From: Rikenellaceae bacterium DTU049
GTDB lineage: Bacteria > Bacteroidota > Bacteroidia > Bacteroidales > DTU049
Assembly (NCBI GenBank): GCA_001513285.1
Contig: LFTI01000033.1
Coordinates: forward strand, 20,510 to 56,657
Length of the DNA: 36,148 bases
Direction: 5' to 3'
Below, in pieces: positions 35,970-36,148 of this stretch. The notes below the pieces were generated by a model. That model saw only the letters and a list, made by a program, of their open reading frames with translations. It searched no databases and was not told the origin of the DNA. Made by a program: the position numbers and the translations under genes. Each line of letters opens with the position of its first letter. Within the stretch, counting starts at the first letter, position 1.

Positions 35970-36148
35970 TTGAAATAGGCGTTTAGATAATAACTAAATT
36001 ATTATTGGTTTATTCACGGTAATAACTATATTTCTTATTAGTATAATTGATTTTTAAATAAATTTTTACTCAATTTACTTTTCTTTGTCAACCACACAAA
36101 GAAAAGTAACAAAAGAAAAGTCTCCGCTGGGGAAATGATTTGATAAAA
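35970..36148. mobile_element. Left part of the palindrome-rich MITE-like element, cut by the window edge
   Basis: The terminal repeat at 35970-35993 contains GGCGTTTAGATAATAA, two transposed bases different from the copies at 19443 and (complement) 258. It is followed by AT-rich sequence and then, from 36072 to the end, by 77 bases identical to the start of the window, including the 14-base-stem hairpin. Joined through the shared 77 bases, the left and right parts would make an element of about 382 bases bounded by 24-base repeats that agree at 21 of 24 positions. No gene lies between the tonB stop and the window end. Confidence 0.6.

Noticed and set aside
1-36148. The window as a complete 36-kb plasmid or phage circle, because its ends match
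   Set aside because: It carries many single-copy chromosomal housekeeping genes and no replication, partition or virion gene. The 77-base match lies in a dispersed-type repeat.

Overview
The window is a gene-dense, AT-rich stretch of chromosome from a member of the Bacteroidota. Three things point there. (1) It carries type IX secretion genes (porU, porV), and the large surface proteins end in Por-type sorting domains. (2) Many genes are preceded by the Bacteroidota promoter -7 box TAnnTTTG, twice with a well-spaced -33 TTTG. (3) It encodes an S46 dipeptidyl-peptidase, a GH3-type adenylating enzyme, a TonB receptor with a carboxypeptidase-D-like N-terminus and a LID-less adenylate kinase. Genus cannot be told from this sequence; an uncultured Bacteroidales-like lineage is plausible.

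Layout. 1-324: half of a palindrome-rich mobile element, then the promoter of a small lipoprotein (325-726). 765-1885 (minus): hpt and adk with an ATGA overlap. 2013-2243: a MITE-like element that stops one base short of the yidC stop codon (yidC 2245-4143, minus). 4615-6840 (minus): S46 peptidase with its own promoter and terminator. 7035-7244: a DUF2905 membrane protein, followed one base later by a second copy of the MITE. 7474-8920: ispF, a small outer-membrane barrel gene, and a decayed duplicate of the 3' end of ispF. 8920-13966 (minus): porU and porV, with porV overlapping ispF. 14125-17202 (minus): leuS with an unusual insertion. 17404-20000: IS1595-type debris around a secreted beta-helix-like protein (17754-19337). 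20096-22885: TonB-dependent receptor. 23113-24120 (minus): a full-length IS1595-like transposase. 24337-29493 (plus): obgE, thiL, a nitroreductase, a GH3-family protein and a translationally coupled beta-propeller-like protein. 29831-34684 (minus): three exported proteins, including a T9SS adhesin with tandem Ig-like modules. 34794-35915 (plus): gcvH and a TonB protein. 35970-36148: the other half of the terminal mobile element.

How it works together. PorU (sortase) and PorV (shuttle/outer-membrane lipid-associated barrel) process T9SS cargo, and two likely cargos lie in the same window (17754-19337 and 32126-34684). YidC inserts inner-membrane proteins, TonB can energise the receptor at 20096, and the S46 peptidase supplies dipeptides in the periplasm. 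The rest is housekeeping: purine salvage, adenylate balance, the MEP isoprenoid pathway, tRNA charging, ribosome assembly GTPase, thiamine activation and glycine cleavage.

The most notable non-coding structure is mobile DNA. The two ends of the window are identical over exactly 77 bases and lie inside an element whose terminal repeats match those of a decayed IS1595-type transposon at 19435-19995. A separate pair of MITEs sits exactly one base after the stop codons of two unrelated genes.
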